From a virus: 51,509 nucleotides of DNA. Below are positions 50,565 through 51,509 of this stretch, one piece after another. The stretch covers positions 1 through 51,509 of the IMG/VR virus record IMGVR_UViG_3300021197_001545. One strand, written 5' to 3'. The notes beneath the pieces are model-generated. The model was not told where the DNA came from and ran no database searches. It was given only the letters and a program-made list of their open reading frames with translations. A program made the translations under genes and the position numbers. Each line of letters starts with the position of its first letter. Position 1 is the stretch's first letter.

Positions 50565-50572
50565 CAAATATA
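50565..50572 (-). promoter_or_regulatory. TATATTTG -7 box abutting a start codon
   Basis: Minus-strand TATATTTG is 3 bases before the ATG at 50561. It marks the left edge of the hairpin-rich region, so transcription leaves that region leftward here. Confidence 0.5.
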
Positions 50573-50978
50573 CCCAAAAAAAGAAGGGAGTTATATAGAG
50601 GGTGGGGATTATATATGTATATGAGCGGTCTACGCCGCCAACCGAAACGAAGTTTCGATAACCCTCTCGGCAACTTTACAGCGTTTACGCTGTAACTTTT
50701 AGCTTTTTGCCTGACTTACAGTCAGTTAGCTTGGTTTACTTCTACCGTTGGTAGAAGGTCTGTGCAGGCAGTCGTTGCTCCGAAGGAGAGGACAATCCCC
50801 CAACTACGTTGACTTGAAGCTACGAACCACCCCTTAACGGGGTGACAAATCAAACCGAATCGAGGCTCTTCATGCGCAGCTAATGTACGAGGATAACTTG
50901 TTATCCTTCAATGTGTTAGCTGGCTTCAACTCTACTACTACTAACGTAGTTAGTTGTAGTAAAAATCAGGGAGATAGA

Positions 50979-51030
50979 GTTGTAGTATAAGAGAGAAGAA
51001 GTCTTATGACTTCTCTCTTATACTACTAAC
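50979..51030. repeat. Long imperfect hairpin (about 22 bp)
   Basis: Left arm 50979-51003 and right arm 51008-51030 pair around a TTAT loop, with a 3-base bulge on the left and a 1-base bulge on the right. It is the largest fold in the array and is centred about 85 bases before the start of the Lys/Ala-rich gene. Its outer sequence (GTTGTAGTA / TACTACTAAC) is also related to the hairpin at 50934-50960, so alternative pairings are possible. Confidence 0.75.
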
Positions 51031-51077
51031 TCCTAAAGGGTTTGAGAAGTCGTCCTTTAGGAAGTCAAACTTCATTA

Positions 51078-51094
51078 ATTCATTTCCAATGAAT
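51078..51094 (+). promoter_or_regulatory. Hairpin enclosing the start codon of the Lys/Ala-rich gene
   Basis: ATTCATT (51078-51084) and AATGAAT (51088-51094) form a perfect 7-bp stem with loop TCC. The ATG at 51089-51091 lies inside the right arm. In the mRNA this would hide the start codon, so translation could depend on a protein or on an alternative fold of the upstream array. Confidence 0.5.
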
Positions 51095-51509
51095 AGTTTC
51101 AATTTCTCCGACTGCCGTAAGGCAGTTAACCAAGCTTCTTTCCGTCCAACAAAGAGCCGAAAGGCTCTTGCTTCAAAGCTTCTTGCAGAAGCTTTAGAGT
51201 TCGTCGCTAACCTCGAAGAGGTTAAAGAGCCTTCGAAGAAGGCTAAGAAGTCTAGACGTAAGTCTAGAAAGAAAGCAACCCCAACTCAGAGAGTTGCTGA
51301 CAGTCAAGAAAAAGCCTTTCATGGAAAGGCTGACAGTCCAGTCAAGCCTTCGAAGAAGGCAAAGACAGCTTCCGTTAAGGAAGCTAAAGCATCTCTGAAA
51401 GAGATGGATGAGAAGAAAGCCGTCAAGAAGTCAGCGAAGCTGAAGGCCAAAGCAGTGGCTTCAGGGGTCAACGAAGTTGACAGAGTAGCTTCCTTGGAAG
51501 CTAAAATCG
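51089..51509 (+). CDS. Lys/Ala-rich protein, 3' end beyond the window
   Basis: 140 open codons from the ATG at 51089 to the edge, no stop. After a first part with SDCRKAVNQASF and ALASKLLAEALEFVANLEEV, the sequence becomes Lys/Ala/Ser/Glu-rich (KKAKKSRRKSRKKA, PSKKAK twice, VKKSAKLKAKAVASG), like histone H1-type tails or nucleoid proteins. The hairpin array runs through the whole coding part. Loops fall in more than one codon phase, so the hairpins are not a simple by-product of repeated codons. The reading frame could instead be fortuitous within a structured RNA, but codon content favours a real gene. No TAnnTTTG box was found upstream. Confidence 0.6.
   Translation, partial: MNSFNFSDCRKAVNQASFRPTKSRKALASKLLAEALEFVANLEEVKEPSKKAKKSRRKSRKKATPTQRVADSQEKAFHGKADSPVKPSKKAKTASVKEAKASLKEMDEKKAVKKSAKLKAKAVASGVNEVDRVASLEAKI

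Larger units (their letters stand above)
50643..51503. repeat. Dense array of about 26 short hairpins with C-GNA-G / GNRA-type loops
   Basis: Hand-read inverted repeats at 50643-50657, 50676-50695, 50711-50725, 50739-50757, 50778-50788, 50801-50811, 50828-50844, 50890-50907, 50934-50960, 50979-51030, 51032-51061, 51078-51094, 51111-51126, 51152-51169, 51175-51195, 51208-51224, 51228-51244, 51251-51268, 51282-51296, 51313-51331, 51346-51360, 51367-51385, 51390-51406, 51431-51443, 51467-51481 and 51486-51503. 22 have arms of at least 6 bases and loops of 2-5. Stem sequences differ (only 51228 and 51346 share one); loops are mainly GAA (8 times), GTAA, GAAA, GTA, TAC and GTT, most closed by C-G. 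About 0.8 such arms would be expected by chance at equal base frequencies. The stretch 50581-51088 holds no supported gene. There are no T-tracts, so these are not ordinary terminators. Function unknown. Confidence 0.9.

Noticed and set aside
50643-51503. Hairpin array as a CRISPR array
   Set aside because: There is no constant repeat and no uniform spacing; stem sequences change from element to element, and only loops are alike. No cas gene is nearby.
50643-51503. Hairpin array as a row of rho-independent terminators
   Set aside because: The hairpins lack T-tracts, are too close together and continue through an open reading frame.
1-51509. Joining the two window ends as a circular genome
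   Set aside because: Joining base 51509 to base 1 would end the Lys/Ala-rich frame at a stop after two codons. Nothing in the window shows a terminal repeat, so circularity cannot be supported.

Overview
The window looks like roughly half or more of a tailed-phage genome (podovirus-like gene set) that infects a marine Bacteroidetes bacterium. The host call rests on three sequence features: promoter-like boxes of the Bacteroidetes form TAnnTTTG, secreted proteins with Bacteroidetes type IX secretion (T9SS) and gliding-motility C-terminal domains, and capsid, portal, ring and tail-propeller proteins that resemble those of marine flavobacterial and crAss-like phages. No integrase or host housekeeping gene was seen.

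Layout. (1) 1-3538, plus strand: the tail of an unknown gene, a PD-(D/E)XK nuclease-like protein, a small protein, a secreted M43 metalloprotease and a secreted protein with a gliding-motility-type C-terminus. (2) 3535-8084, minus strand: secreted thioredoxin-fold protein without CxxC, small membrane protein, outer-membrane beta-barrel, 807-aa T9SS-sorted repeat protein and a holin-like protein. (3) 8056-19545: three probable ejection proteins, namely a 2,594-aa giant, a protein with a peptidoglycan-cutting domain, and a T7 gp14-like protein. (4) 19565-29434: two-part tail propeller/nozzle protein and two ring or tail-tube proteins. (5) 29510-35561: AT-hook protein, decoration-like proteins, major capsid protein, scaffold and small basic proteins. 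(6) 35576-42823: LamG-type fibre, fibre-base protein, portal and large terminase. (7) 42820-45108: microproteins, tRNA-Arg(TCT), tRNA-Ile(TAT), GroES-like protein and small unknowns. (8) 45114-45536: one plus-strand winged-helix regulator. (9) 45539-50561: late accessory genes, including a LamG protein, an M15 endolysin and an EF-hand microprotein. (10) 50562-51509: a non-coding region packed with short hairpins that runs into the start of a Lys/Ala-rich plus-strand gene leaving the window.

The minus-strand genes form a tightly coupled late operon, with many TAATG/TGATG and ATGA junctions. It is divided by TATATTTG boxes and a few intrinsic terminator-like hairpins. Together the genes cover packaging, capsid, tail, cell-envelope crossing and lysis. 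They also carry an unusual set of host-style secreted proteins.

The most unusual signal is the array of about 26 short, mostly perfect hairpins at 50643-51503. Most stems differ, but the loops are strongly biased to GAA, GTA, GAAA and GTAA closed by C-G. The array ignores the boundary between non-coding and coding DNA. All family calls are by eye from sequence; no database search was run.
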